Shown one piece after another: positions 1 through 5,798 of a stretch of DNA of 20,455 nt (position 1 is its first letter; each line of letters starts with the position of its first letter). The stretch is from an uncultured Collinsella sp. (GTDB lineage Bacteria; Actinomycetota; Coriobacteriia; Coriobacteriales; Coriobacteriaceae). The stretch is taken from NCBI GenBank assembly GCA_902494535.1, contig CABUTO010000041.1, positions 1 through 20,455 of the forward strand. Reading direction: 5' to 3'. Made by a program: the position numbers and the translations under genes. Under the pieces are notes generated by a model. That model saw nothing but the letters and a program-made list of their open reading frames with translations, was not told where the DNA came from and ran no database searches.

Positions 1-45
1 GCGTCGACGACATGCCGGGGGCGGACCGGGACGGGTTCAACGGCA

Positions 46-81
46 GGCCCCGCCGACCGATTGCAAGCGGTCGGCGGGGCC
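46..81. other. Perfect 14-bp GC-rich hairpin in a gene-free stretch
   Basis: The arms at 46-59 and 68-81 are exact reverse complements (GGCCCCGCCGACCG and its complement) around an 8-base loop. No T-run follows on either strand, so a factor-independent terminator is not clearly supported. It may end a gene lying to the left of the window, or be a palindromic intergenic repeat. Positions 1-261 hold no convincing coding sequence; this hairpin and those at 154-182 and 231-258 are all I see there. Confidence 0.5.
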
Positions 82-153
82 ATTGTGGCTCTTGACAGCG
101 GATTGGGTCATATGAGCGAAAACCGTACACGCGAGCAAGGTGACGTGAAATGA

Positions 154-182
154 AAGGGCGCAGACCTTATGGTCGCGCCCTT
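154..182 (-). terminator. Probable terminator of the prsA-like/yqeY transcript
   Basis: Read on the minus strand, AAGGGCGCGACC pairs with GGTCTGCGCCCTT around a four-base loop with one bulged base, followed by a T-rich TTTCATTTC tract. It lies about 80 bases past the stop of the GatB/YqeY gene. The T-tract is interrupted, so efficiency is uncertain. Confidence 0.55.
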
Positions 183-230
183 GAAATTGAACGTCAGATT
201 GCCGCGTGTGCGGGTTTGCAGCGTCGAGCC

Positions 231-258
231 GTTACGCGGTTTGGTAAAACCGCGTAAC
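231..258 (-). other. 12-bp perfect hairpin next to the yqeY stop codon
   Basis: GTTACGCGGTTT at 231-242 is exactly complementary to 247-258, with a four-base loop. It starts three bases after the minus-strand stop of the GatB/YqeY gene. With no T-run after it, it more likely protects the 3' end of the mRNA or assists the stem at 154-182 than terminates alone. Confidence 0.45.
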
Positions 259-261
259 AAA

Positions 262-705
262 TTACGCCAATTTTGCTCCGACGATCTTTGCCGCGGCCGG
301 CTTGTCGAAGTTGCCGCCGGTGGCCTTGCCGAGTGCACCCATAACCTGGCCCATCTGCTTCTTGGACGTGGCACCCAGCTCGGCGATAACCTGCTCGATC
401 AGGGCCTCGAGCTCCTCACCCGAAACCTGCGCGGGCAGCAGGCTCTCCAGAATCTTGACCTGCTCGGTCAGGTTGTCGGTACGCTCTTGGTCGGTACCGG
501 CCTTGATGGACATCTCCAACGTCTCGCTCGTCTGCTTAATCAAACGCTTGATCATGCTGTTGACGTCTTCCTCGGTCACATCGCGGCGCTCGTTGACCTC
601 GATATTCTTCACCTCGGCCTTGACCTGGCGAATGATGGACAGGCGAACCTTGTCCTTGGCCTTCATGGCCGCAATCATTTCCTTCTGCAGCTCTTCGTTG
701 GTCAT
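262..705 (-). CDS. yqeY: GatB/YqeY domain-containing protein
   Basis: A 147-residue protein of the YqeY family, small helical proteins related to the tRNA-binding tail domain of the amidotransferase subunit GatB. Their precise role is unsettled; involvement in tRNA-dependent amidation or translation is inferred from the domain. Family features seen are an N-terminal helix with MKAKDKVRLSIIR (residues 14-26), a central LLPAQVSGEELEALI segment, and the C-terminal GATSKKQMGQVMGAL motif. Length is normal for the family. The start at 705 is chosen because GAGGAGG lies eight bases upstream; an earlier in-frame ATG at 741 has no good site and adds residues foreign to the family. It is 54 bases downstream of the foldase gene on the same strand, so the two are probably cotranscribed, ending at the hairpins at 154-258. 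Confidence 0.9.
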   Translation of the reverse strand: MTNEELQKEMIAAMKAKDKVRLSIIRQVKAEVKNIEVNERRDVTEEDVNSMIKRLIKQTSETLEMSIKAGTDQERTDNLTEQVKILESLLPAQVSGEELEALIEQVIAELGATSKKQMGQVMGALGKATGGNFDKPAAAKIVGAKLA

Positions 706-759
706 CTGCAAATCCTCCTCAATAGTGCGGACGGCACTCACACGAGCGCCGCCCCATGA

Positions 760-1980
760 TTACTCAGTCGTCGACGAATCGTCGGTCGAACTCTTGGTGA
801 CGCCCTTCAGGCTGACGTTGTACGGCACGTCCTTGGGCATGGGGTTAACGGTGATGTCGGCATCCTTCTTGTACTGCTCCAGCCACTCGCTGTACGCGGT
901 GCTGGCCGCTTGCGTCTTCACCACATTGGAAACGTACTTCTTGATGGCCTTGGGCACCTGGTTGATGTCATCGACCTGATTATCGACATGGAAGTAGTCG
1001 GTGCACTTGATGATGTGGTAACCATAGGTCGACTCGACGACGTCGCTCACGTCGCCCTTGTTGAGCCCCTCGAGCGCCGTCTGGTAGCTGTCGACGAAAG
1101 TGGTGAGCTTATCCCAGCCCACATCGCCCTTCTTCTCCTTGGAACCGGTGTCCTCGGAGTACTGCTCAACGGCGTCCTCAAAGCTCAGCTCACCGGAGTT
1201 GATCTTGTCCAGGCACTCCTGTGCCTTGGCCTTGGCGGCAGCCTTGTCCTCGTCGGAAGCGTCGGAATCAACCTTGATCAGGATGTTCGACGAGCGGCGA
1301 GCATCGTTGTAGTTAGACAGGTTCTCGTTGATGTAATCGACGATCTCGCTGTCCTTGGGCTTGCTGGTGGGCGCCACGGCATCCTTGAGTTTCTGCTGCG
1401 CCAGGCTCTCCTTGAGCGAATCCTTGTAGGTGTCCTCGGTATAGCCGTAGGTCTTGAGGGTCTTCTTAAAGGCCTTGGCACCGCCCGCGCTCTTGCACGC
1501 GTCCTTCCAAGCCTTCTCGACCTCCTCGTCCGACACCGTCACGCCGTTCTCCTTCTGTGCCTGCTGAAGCAGAATCTGCTGCGTGTAGGAGTCGATGAGC
1601 TGCTTGCGGTACTTCTTGGGCGTGAGGTCGTTGTCAACCAGATACTGCGCCCAATCCTCATCCTTGGTGTAGCCGTAGGACGTGCGCATGCTCATGATCT
1701 GCTTGGTCACGGTGTCCTCGGTAAGGTTGGTGCCGTTGATAGTGGCAGCAACACCGCCGGTCAGCTTGTAGCCCGAGGTGTCCTCAGCCTGCGACATAAG
1801 GCCGGAGCACGCCATCGCCGAGACAGAAAGCAGCATCGCCAGCACGCCGATGACCACCAGAACGATCTTGACGGTCTTAGACACGTACGTCTTGCGCTGC
1901 TTCTTGCGAGAGCTGGAGGCAGCGCGGGCCTGCTGCTCGGGCGTCGGCGCGGCCTCGGAGTTCTTTTTCTTATTTGCCAT
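760..1980 (-). CDS. prsA: PrsA/SurA-like membrane-anchored peptidyl-prolyl isomerase
   Basis: A 406-residue secreted foldase, expected to help exported proteins fold at the outer face of the membrane. Residues 1-35 are polar and lysine/arginine rich (cytoplasmic). Residues 37-58 form one hydrophobic segment ending SAMACSG; Cys58 is in a poor lipobox (Ala-Met-Ala-Cys), so either a membrane anchor or a lipoprotein is possible. Residues 75-225 match the SurA-type N-terminal chaperone domain, with the usual ATINGTNLTEDTV opening. A parvulin domain follows at about 229-326, with SNILIKV, FEDAVEQYSEDTGSKEKKGDVGW and the closing YGYHIIK. The tail is Ser/Thr/Asp rich. Start 1980 (MANKKK) follows GAAAGG at a suitable distance; an in-frame ATG at 2079 would read back through intergenic repeat DNA. 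The symbol denotes family resemblance; orthology to Bacillus PrsA is not shown. Confidence 0.85.
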   Translation of the reverse strand: MANKKKNSEAAPTPEQQARAASSSRKKQRKTYVSKTVKIVLVVIGVLAMLLSVSAMACSGLMSQAEDTSGYKLTGGVAATINGTNLTEDTVTKQIMSMRTSYGYTKDEDWAQYLVDNDLTPKKYRKQLIDSYTQQILLQQAQKENGVTVSDEEVEKAWKDACKSAGGAKAFKKTLKTYGYTEDTYKDSLKESLAQQKLKDAVAPTSKPKDSEIVDYINENLSNYNDARRSSNILIKVDSDASDEDKAAAKAKAQECLDKINSGELSFEDAVEQYSEDTGSKEKKGDVGWDKLTTFVDSYQTALEGLNKGDVSDVVESTYGYHIIKCTDYFHVDNQVDDINQVPKAIKKYVSNVVKTQAASTAYSEWLEQYKKDADITVNPMPKDVPYNVSLKGVTKSSTDDSSTTE

Positions 1981-2016
1981 AGTTGGCCTTTCGCATAACG
2001 AATCGAACAAACGCCA

Positions 2017-2027
2017 TTGTGTCACAA
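2017..2027. promoter_or_regulatory. Small palindrome upstream of the foldase gene
   Basis: TTGTGTCACAA is a perfect 5-bp inverted repeat around one central base, 37 bases before the foldase start codon. On the minus strand it overlaps CACAAT, which could serve as a -10 hexamer, but no good -35 lies upstream. It could be an operator; no regulator is identified. Confidence 0.25.
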
Positions 2028-2048
2028 CGCGGCCCCCGCGACACGCTT

Positions 2049-2098
2049 GGTGCATTGGGGACAGGTTAATCTGCACCATTTTGGTGCAAAGGGGACAG
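2049..2098. repeat. Intergenic GGGGACAG repeat pair
   Basis: Two 16-base direct copies, GGTGCATTGGGGACAG (2049-2064) and GGTGCAAAGGGGACAG (2083-2098), lie 34 bases apart. Between and overlapping them, TGCACCA (2072-2078) pairs with TGGTGCA (2082-2088) as a tight hairpin. The GGGGAC core recurs in the palindrome at 2110-2169 and as GTCCCC at 3738-3742 and in the hairpin at 13743-13783. I infer a dispersed repeat family in this genome. Confidence 0.6.
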
Positions 2099-2109
2099 CT
2101 CTGGCACTT

Positions 2110-2169
2110 GGCACTTGGGGACGTTCTTTATATGCCGGCACTTCGGGACTGTCCCTTACTGCCGGCATA
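2110..2169. repeat. Left part of a composite palindromic repeat, interrupted by an insertion sequence
   Basis: Three nested inverted repeats share one centre. GGGAC/GTCCC (2145-2155) is innermost. TATGCCGGCA (2131-2140) pairs exactly with 2160-2169. The outer arm, 2110-2130, pairs with 3727-3749 on the far side of the insertion sequence, with one mismatch and two extra bases. The element thus appears to be a stem of roughly 30 bp split near its 3' side by the IS. Confidence 0.7.
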
Positions 2170-2173
2170 GACG

Positions 2174-2188
2174 ATATGAGCAGGACAT
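2174..2188 (+). repeat. Left subterminal inverted repeat of the IS
   Basis: ATATGAGCAGGACAT, exact reverse complement of 3712-3726. It begins about four bases inside the inferred left end. Confidence 0.85.
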
Positions 2189-2295
2189 AAAAACATTGAG
2201 AGCCCCTGCTGCATGAAAGACCGCGGATTAGGCCGACAATGGTGAGTGTCTAATCCAACCGTGGCGGCCACGCCGCATTCATGGAAGGGGCTCCC

Positions 2296-3408
2296 ATGCT
2301 CGATACTACCACCTTCATCGGCCTCGACGTCCACGCCCGCTCGATAAAGGCCGTCTCCCTCGACGTCATGACCGGGGAGGTACGTGCCGCGACCTTCGGC
2401 TACGACGCCGGCGCCGTCGCGGAGTGGGTCCGTTCCGTGGACCCCAGGGCCAGGTGCGTGTACGAGTCCGGGGTCACGGGCTTCGACCTGCAGAAGAGGC
2501 TTTCCGGCCTGGGGGTCGACTGCGTGGTCGGCGCCGTCTCGAAGATGATCAAGCCCAGCGCGGACAGGCGCAGGAAGAACGACCGCAACGACGCCGAGTT
2601 CCTCGCCCGCATGCTGTCGGTCGGCAACGTGGTCGAGGTGTGGGTCCCCGACGACGAGTGCGAGGCCGCCCGCGACCTGACCAGGGCGCTCGAGGACGCG
2701 AGGGACGACCTCTCGCGCTCGAAGCAGCGGCTCTCCAAGTTCCTGCTCAGGCACGGGCTCGTCTTCGACGAGAGGACGCCCACCGGCCGCAGGAAGGGCA
2801 ACTGGACCCGGGCGCACTGGTCCTGGATCGAGTCGATAAGGTTCGCGGAGAGGGCCGACAACGACGTGCTCGCCTACTACGTCGACGCGGTCAGGCGGGC
2901 GGCGGAGGAGAAGGCGAGGCTCGAGGGGCTCGTCGAGGCCGAGGCCCGCAAGCCCAGGTGGAGGAAGAGGGTCGACTCCCTCCGCTGCCTCAAGGGCGTA
3001 GACACCGCGTCCGCCGCCGACCTCGTGTTCGAGGCCGGCGAGTTCTCGAGGTTCAGGAATGCCCGCTCGTTCGCGGCGTGGGTCGGCCTGACGCCCTCCG
3101 AGCACTCCAGCGGGGAGAGCGACCGCAGGGGCGCGATCACCAAGGCCGGCAACAAGCACCTGAGGAAGACGCTGGTCGAGGCCGCGTGGCACTACCTGAC
3201 GTGCTCGGGGCGGCCGAAGGACCTCGCCAAGGGCCAGGCCCCGGACCGGGGCGCCCGGAGGCATGCCGCCAAGGGCGTGCGGAGGCTGGTCGAGAGGCGG
3301 GAGGCGCTGCTCGCGCGCGGGGTCCACGGCAACAAGGCGAACGTGGCCACGGCGCGCGAGCTCGCCTGCTGGGTATGGGCGGTCGGCCTCATGGCCGAGG
3401 AGGCGTAG
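2296..3408 (+). CDS. IS110-family (DEDD) transposase
   Basis: A 370-residue recombinase that in this family mobilises its IS through a circular intermediate, guided by an element-encoded RNA. The N-terminal RuvC-like DEDD domain carries GLDVHARS (Asp11), YESG (Glu57) and KNDRNDAEF (Asp96 and Asp99). A coiled, charged linker (about 120-220) leads to the Transposase_20 domain: LRCLKGVDTASAADL (229-243), then FRNARSFAAWVGLTPSEHSS (253-272) and GAITKAGNKHLRKTLVEAAW. Ser271 or Ser272 is the probable catalytic serine. All key residues are present and length is close to the family norm, so it is likely active. Start 2296 is chosen because GGAAGGGG ends five bases upstream; the in-frame ATG at 2281 overlaps that site. 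GC content and AGG codon use differ from host genes. Long open frames on the opposite strand are by-products of GC bias. Confidence 0.93.
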   Translation: MLDTTTFIGLDVHARSIKAVSLDVMTGEVRAATFGYDAGAVAEWVRSVDPRARCVYESGVTGFDLQKRLSGLGVDCVVGAVSKMIKPSADRRRKNDRNDAEFLARMLSVGNVVEVWVPDDECEAARDLTRALEDARDDLSRSKQRLSKFLLRHGLVFDERTPTGRRKGNWTRAHWSWIESIRFAERADNDVLAYYVDAVRRAAEEKARLEGLVEAEARKPRWRKRVDSLRCLKGVDTASAADLVFEAGEFSRFRNARSFAAWVGLTPSEHSSGESDRRGAITKAGNKHLRKTLVEAAWHYLTCSGRPKDLAKGQAPDRGARRHAAKGVRRLVERREALLARGVHGNKANVATARELACWVWAVGLMAEEA

Positions 3409-3711
3409 GGGGGCGGTCCCCCGCACATAAGCCAGTCACCCCGGAAGCGGTTCGATCCGAAGCCGTTGAGGCGAACCTCAGGTCCCTTTTCTGCGAGCGC
3501 CCAGGGCGCCACACGCGTGCACAGACTGTCGGTTCGACGTAGAAGCCTCAGCCGTAGCAACGGATTGCCCAGCGAGAGATCGCCGCGGGCGGATATTAAA
3601 CTGCAAAGACGAGCGTCGGTAAGACACGCCGAGGTCGCCGCGGACGGGCTGATATAGGGAGAGGGCCTGACCCCATATCGTTGGGGCCAGGCCCGATTTT
3701 GCCTCTTGACA
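3409..3711 (+). ncRNA. Candidate guide (bridge/seek) RNA region of the IS
   Basis: About 300 gene-free bases between the transposase stop and the right inverted repeat. IS1111-type elements are known to encode their guide RNA at this end. It contains a TGAGG/CCTCA stem with a CGAA loop (3467-3480) and a 17-base direct repeat, GAGRTCGCCGCGGRCGG, at 3576-3592 and 3631-3647 (15 of 17 identical). The first copy is followed at once by ATATTAAA (3593-3600), which is also present in the reconstructed target site; the second is followed by GATATAGG (3650-3657), which shares GATAT with the left junction. A terminator-like hairpin lies at 3663-3694. Exact RNA ends cannot be read from sequence; strand is assumed to be that of the transposase. 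Confidence 0.5.
3663..3700 (+). terminator. Terminator-like hairpin near the IS right end
   Basis: GGGCCTGACCCC (3663-3674) pairs with GGGGCCAGGCCC (3683-3694), 11 of 12 positions, with an 8-base loop, followed by GATTTT. It may end transposase or guide-RNA transcription before it leaves the element. Confidence 0.5.
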
Positions 3712-3726
3712 ATGTCCTGCTCATAT
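3712..3726 (-). repeat. Right subterminal inverted repeat of the IS
   Basis: ATGTCCTGCTCATAT, exact complement of the left repeat at 2174-2188. Its last one to four bases may belong to the target. Confidence 0.85.
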
Positions 3727-3749
3727 TAAAAGGAACGTCCCCAGGTGCC
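3727..3749. repeat. Right arm of the palindromic repeat split by the IS
   Basis: This arm, containing AAAAGGAACGTCCCC, is the reverse complement of 2110-2130 apart from one mismatch and two extra bases. Its pairing partner lies 1.6 kb away only because the insertion sequence separates them. Confidence 0.7.
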
Positions 3750-3757
3750 GGCTGTTG

Positions 3758-3824
3758 AGTTGCGGTGGAATAGGGACTGTTTGGTGCCCGAAAGGGCGAT
3801 TTTAGTCCGTATTTCACCGCAACT
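3758..3824. repeat. Second composite palindrome, possibly the ppx terminator
   Basis: Arms at 3758-3778 and 3804-3824 match at 19 of 21 positions and enclose a small GCCC-gaaa-GGGC hairpin (3786-3797). It ends three bases from the minus-strand stop of the Ppx/GppA gene. There is no clear T-run, so it may act as an mRNA 3' stabiliser or weak terminator, or simply be another repeat. Its nested layout resembles the element at 2110-3749, but the sequence differs. Confidence 0.6.
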
Positions 3825-3827
3825 TAT

Positions 3828-4829
3828 TTAAAGGGCGCTGAGGCTGGGAGTCCAGGCGATGGTGGGGGTCGCGCCGTCGAGGGTCTCGTTGATGGTGGCG
3901 GCCATACCGGCGAGCAGGCTGTTCTCGCTTACGGTGAGCGTCTTGTAGCCGCCGGCACGCATGAGTTCGCGGATCACCACGGCGCCAGCCAAGATCACGC
4001 CCGCGCGTTTGGGCTGTACACCCGGTAACGCGGCGATGCCTTCCGCGTCCAACACAGACATTCGCTCGATAGCGGCCGAGACCTGCTCCAGCGACAGCTC
4101 GCGTAGGTGAACAAAGCTCGAATCGTACGGTTCCAGCTCGTGGACCAGAGCCACCAGCGTAGTCACCGTGCCACCCACGGCGACCAAGCGCTCTGCACGC
4201 TCAAAATTGCTCGGCAGGCCCTCAAAGTAAGCCCCGAACTGCTCGCCCGCCCATACGCCAGCGGCGGCAAGTTCACTGTCCGTTGGCGGCAGCGCCGAGA
4301 AAAACCGCTCCGTCACGCGACGGCAACCGATGCCCAGTGAGCGCGTTCCCTCCAGCGCAAAGACCCCGCGCTCAGGCGCATAGACGCCCGTCGCGAGCTC
4401 CGTGGAGCCACCGCCCGAATCGGCGACGATGATGCGCTCGCCAGCAAAGTCGTGTGCCACGCCAAAAAACGTCAGGCGCGCCTCGACCTCGCCCGGAATC
4501 ACCTGCGGTTCGAGCCCCAGATCGCGCAGACCGTCCAGCAGCAGCGCGGCATTGGACGCATCGCGCGCGGCACTCGTGCAGGTGGTGCAGACGCACGCGG
4601 CCCCAAAGGTACGGGCTTCGTCCACAAACATGCGGCACGCAACGAGCACGCGCTCAACGGCCGCCTCGCAAAAGCGCCCCGTCGCGTCCACGCCCTCGCC
4701 CAAGTCGGTGATCTCGGTATGCTTGGACGATTCCACGATCGCCCCGGCCTCGACCTGCGCCAACACCAGTCGCGACGACACCGTTCCCAGGTCGATCGCC
4801 GCCACCTTATAGCGTTTGCAATTTGTCAT
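3828..4829 (-). CDS. ppx: Ppx/GppA-family phosphatase (exopolyphosphatase or pppGpp phosphohydrolase)
   Basis: A 333-residue cytoplasmic enzyme of the ASKHA fold; family members release phosphate from polyphosphate or convert pppGpp to ppGpp. The two activities cannot be told apart from sequence here. The first nucleotide-binding motif is AAIDLGTVSSRLVLA (residues 10-24, Asp13), slightly divergent from the usual DxGSNS. The STSAxRDAxN-type motif appears as TSAARDASN (85-93), followed by IPGEVEARLTFFG (111-123, catalytic Glu region), DSGGGSTEL (137-145), and VAVGGTVTTL later. The length is that of the short single-module form without a C-terminal HD domain. GGAGGGG precedes the ATG at 4829. 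It starts 20 bases after the DivIC-like gene and is probably cotranscribed with it. This eno-divIC-ppx order is typical of actinobacteria. Confidence 0.88.
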   Translation of the reverse strand: MTNCKRYKVAAIDLGTVSSRLVLAQVEAGAIVESSKHTEITDLGEGVDATGRFCEAAVERVLVACRMFVDEARTFGAACVCTTCTSAARDASNAALLLDGLRDLGLEPQVIPGEVEARLTFFGVAHDFAGERIIVADSGGGSTELATGVYAPERGVFALEGTRSLGIGCRRVTERFFSALPPTDSELAAAGVWAGEQFGAYFEGLPSNFERAERLVAVGGTVTTLVALVHELEPYDSSFVHLRELSLEQVSAAIERMSVLDAEGIAALPGVQPKRAGVILAGAVVIRELMRAGGYKTLTVSENSLLAGMAATINETLDGATPTIAWTPSLSAL

Positions 4830-4849
4830 TGCGGGCTCCCCTCCGGGCG

Positions 4850-5611
4850 CTATTTGCCGTTGGACACGACCGTCTGGCCCTCGACACCGTTAAACCCAAA
4901 CAGCATGTCGAGCGCCTGGATGTACCACGGCGCATCCTTACCGACTTCTTCGATTTCCTTGGCAACTTCGCTGGCCTTCTTGGCGTTCGACGACTTCTTG
5001 CTCGACGACGAGTCCGAATCGTCATCCAAGCCCAGCACGTCAATTTTGGTCTCGCCGGGCATAACCAGGCCCAGGTCCTCGGATGCCGCGTCCTTAATGC
5101 CCTCCTCCGAGAGCAGTTTGTCGACGCTTTTTTGCAGCTCATCATTGTATTGCTGACGAATCTCGACCTGCTTGGCCAAGATATCGCTCGAACGCTTTGC
5201 CACGTACAGATCGCGCACGGGGAAATACAGGCTCACGAGCACCAGCACCACCACGATACCGATAAACAGCGGACGTAGAGAACCGTGCGTAAAGTCATAG
5301 ATCGCCTTGACCACCGCATTGTCGTTGGCGTAGCGCATAAAGTCCGAGCCCGAAAGACGGCTCGAAGGCCTGCTCGATTTGTCGTGCGTCTGGGCCGAGA
5401 GACGCGACGCATGCGACGAACGTGCCGGGCGCACCGGTCCATCTGCCGAAGTATTCGATTGAGCATTGGGGCGCGAGGTACTTGTCGGGCGCTGCGCGGA
5501 GCGGTCGGCACCGGCGTAGGCGGACCCACCGAGCTGCACCGTGCGCGCACGGCGAGGCGACGGCTCACGCGAACCGGCGGAATAGTACCTGTTGTCGTAA
5601 ATCTGATCCAT
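4850..5611 (-). CDS. divIC: DivIC/FtsB-like septum formation initiator protein
   Basis: A 253-residue single-pass membrane protein of the septum-formation-initiator family, expected to join the FtsL/FtsQ divisome subcomplex. Residues 1-90 are Ser/Arg/Ala rich and probably disordered in the cytoplasm. LFIGIVVVLVLVSLYF (115-130) is the membrane span. Residues 138-170 form the coiled coil, and ASEDLGLVMPGE (176-187) is the characteristic motif after it. The C-terminal 60 residues, with an Asp/Ser/Lys stretch and a final WYIQALDMLFGF segment, are an extension beyond the usual family core. Start 5611 (MDQIYD) follows AAGG; an in-frame ATG at 5737 would translate the eno terminator and is rejected. 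The gene lies between eno and ppx, as FtsB-like genes do in mycobacteria and relatives. A TGCTATAAC extended -10 precedes it. Confidence 0.85.
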   Translation of the reverse strand: MDQIYDNRYYSAGSREPSPRRARTVQLGGSAYAGADRSAQRPTSTSRPNAQSNTSADGPVRPARSSHASRLSAQTHDKSSRPSSRLSGSDFMRYANDNAVVKAIYDFTHGSLRPLFIGIVVVLVLVSLYFPVRDLYVAKRSSDILAKQVEIRQQYNDELQKSVDKLLSEEGIKDAASEDLGLVMPGETKIDVLGLDDDSDSSSSKKSSNAKKASEVAKEIEEVGKDAPWYIQALDMLFGFNGVEGQTVVSNGK

Positions 5612-5654
5612 GTGCGCCTTGTGCGGTTGAGGTTTGTTTGCGCTAAGTCCTTTA

Positions 5655-5663
5655 GTTATAGCA
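5655..5663 (-). promoter_or_regulatory. Extended -10 promoter candidate for divIC-ppx
   Basis: On the minus strand TGCTATAAC matches the extended -10 consensus TGnTATAAT at all but the last base. It lies 44 bases before the DivIC start and downstream of the eno terminator, where a promoter is needed. No -35 is evident. Confidence 0.4.
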
Positions 5664-5702
5664 CGAGCGCCCGCACTGCCTTCGCCAGCCTTTGCTCGAC
5701 AT

Positions 5703-5734
5703 AAAAAAGGCGCTGAGCCATATGGCCCAGCGCC
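5703..5734 (-). terminator. Factor-independent terminator of eno
   Basis: On the minus strand GGCGCTGGGCC pairs with GGCTCAGCGCC around a short loop (one mismatch), followed by TTTTTT. It lies 65 bases past the eno stop and has the classic form. Confidence 0.88.
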
Positions 5735-5798
5735 CAATGGCGGCCATCAGAAGTGGAGCGGCGTCGAGTCAACCCCGCCCCCCGCGCGCACCACTTGT

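Larger units (their letters stand above)
2170..3725 (+). mobile_element. IS110-family insertion sequence, IS1111-like subgroup
   Basis: About 1,556 bp containing one transposase gene, 15-bp subterminal inverted repeats (2174-2188 and 3712-3726) and a long non-coding 3' end. The boundaries are inferred by restoring symmetry of the interrupted palindrome: joining 2169 to 3726 gives GCCGGCATATTAAAAGG, whose complement closely matches the left arm. The trinucleotide ATA at 2167-2169 recurs at 3723-3725, so the ends are ambiguous by three bases. Short inverted repeats set inside the ends, with more non-coding DNA after the gene than before it, are traits of the IS1111 subgroup. The transposase uses many AGG arginine codons where neighbouring genes prefer CGC, which supports recent transfer. 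The element looks intact. Confidence 0.8.

Noticed and set aside
1..45. 3' end of a coding sequence entering from the left
   Set aside because: One plus-strand frame stays open to about position 95, but it runs through the hairpin at 46-81 and gives no recognisable protein.
2128..3426. Long minus-strand open frame of 432 codons opposite the transposase
   Set aside because: It is antisense to a well-recognised IS110 transposase, has a Pro/Gly/Arg/Leu-biased composition typical of a GC-rich shadow frame, and lacks any family motif. A second long plus-strand frame at 2424-3542 is rejected for the same reason.
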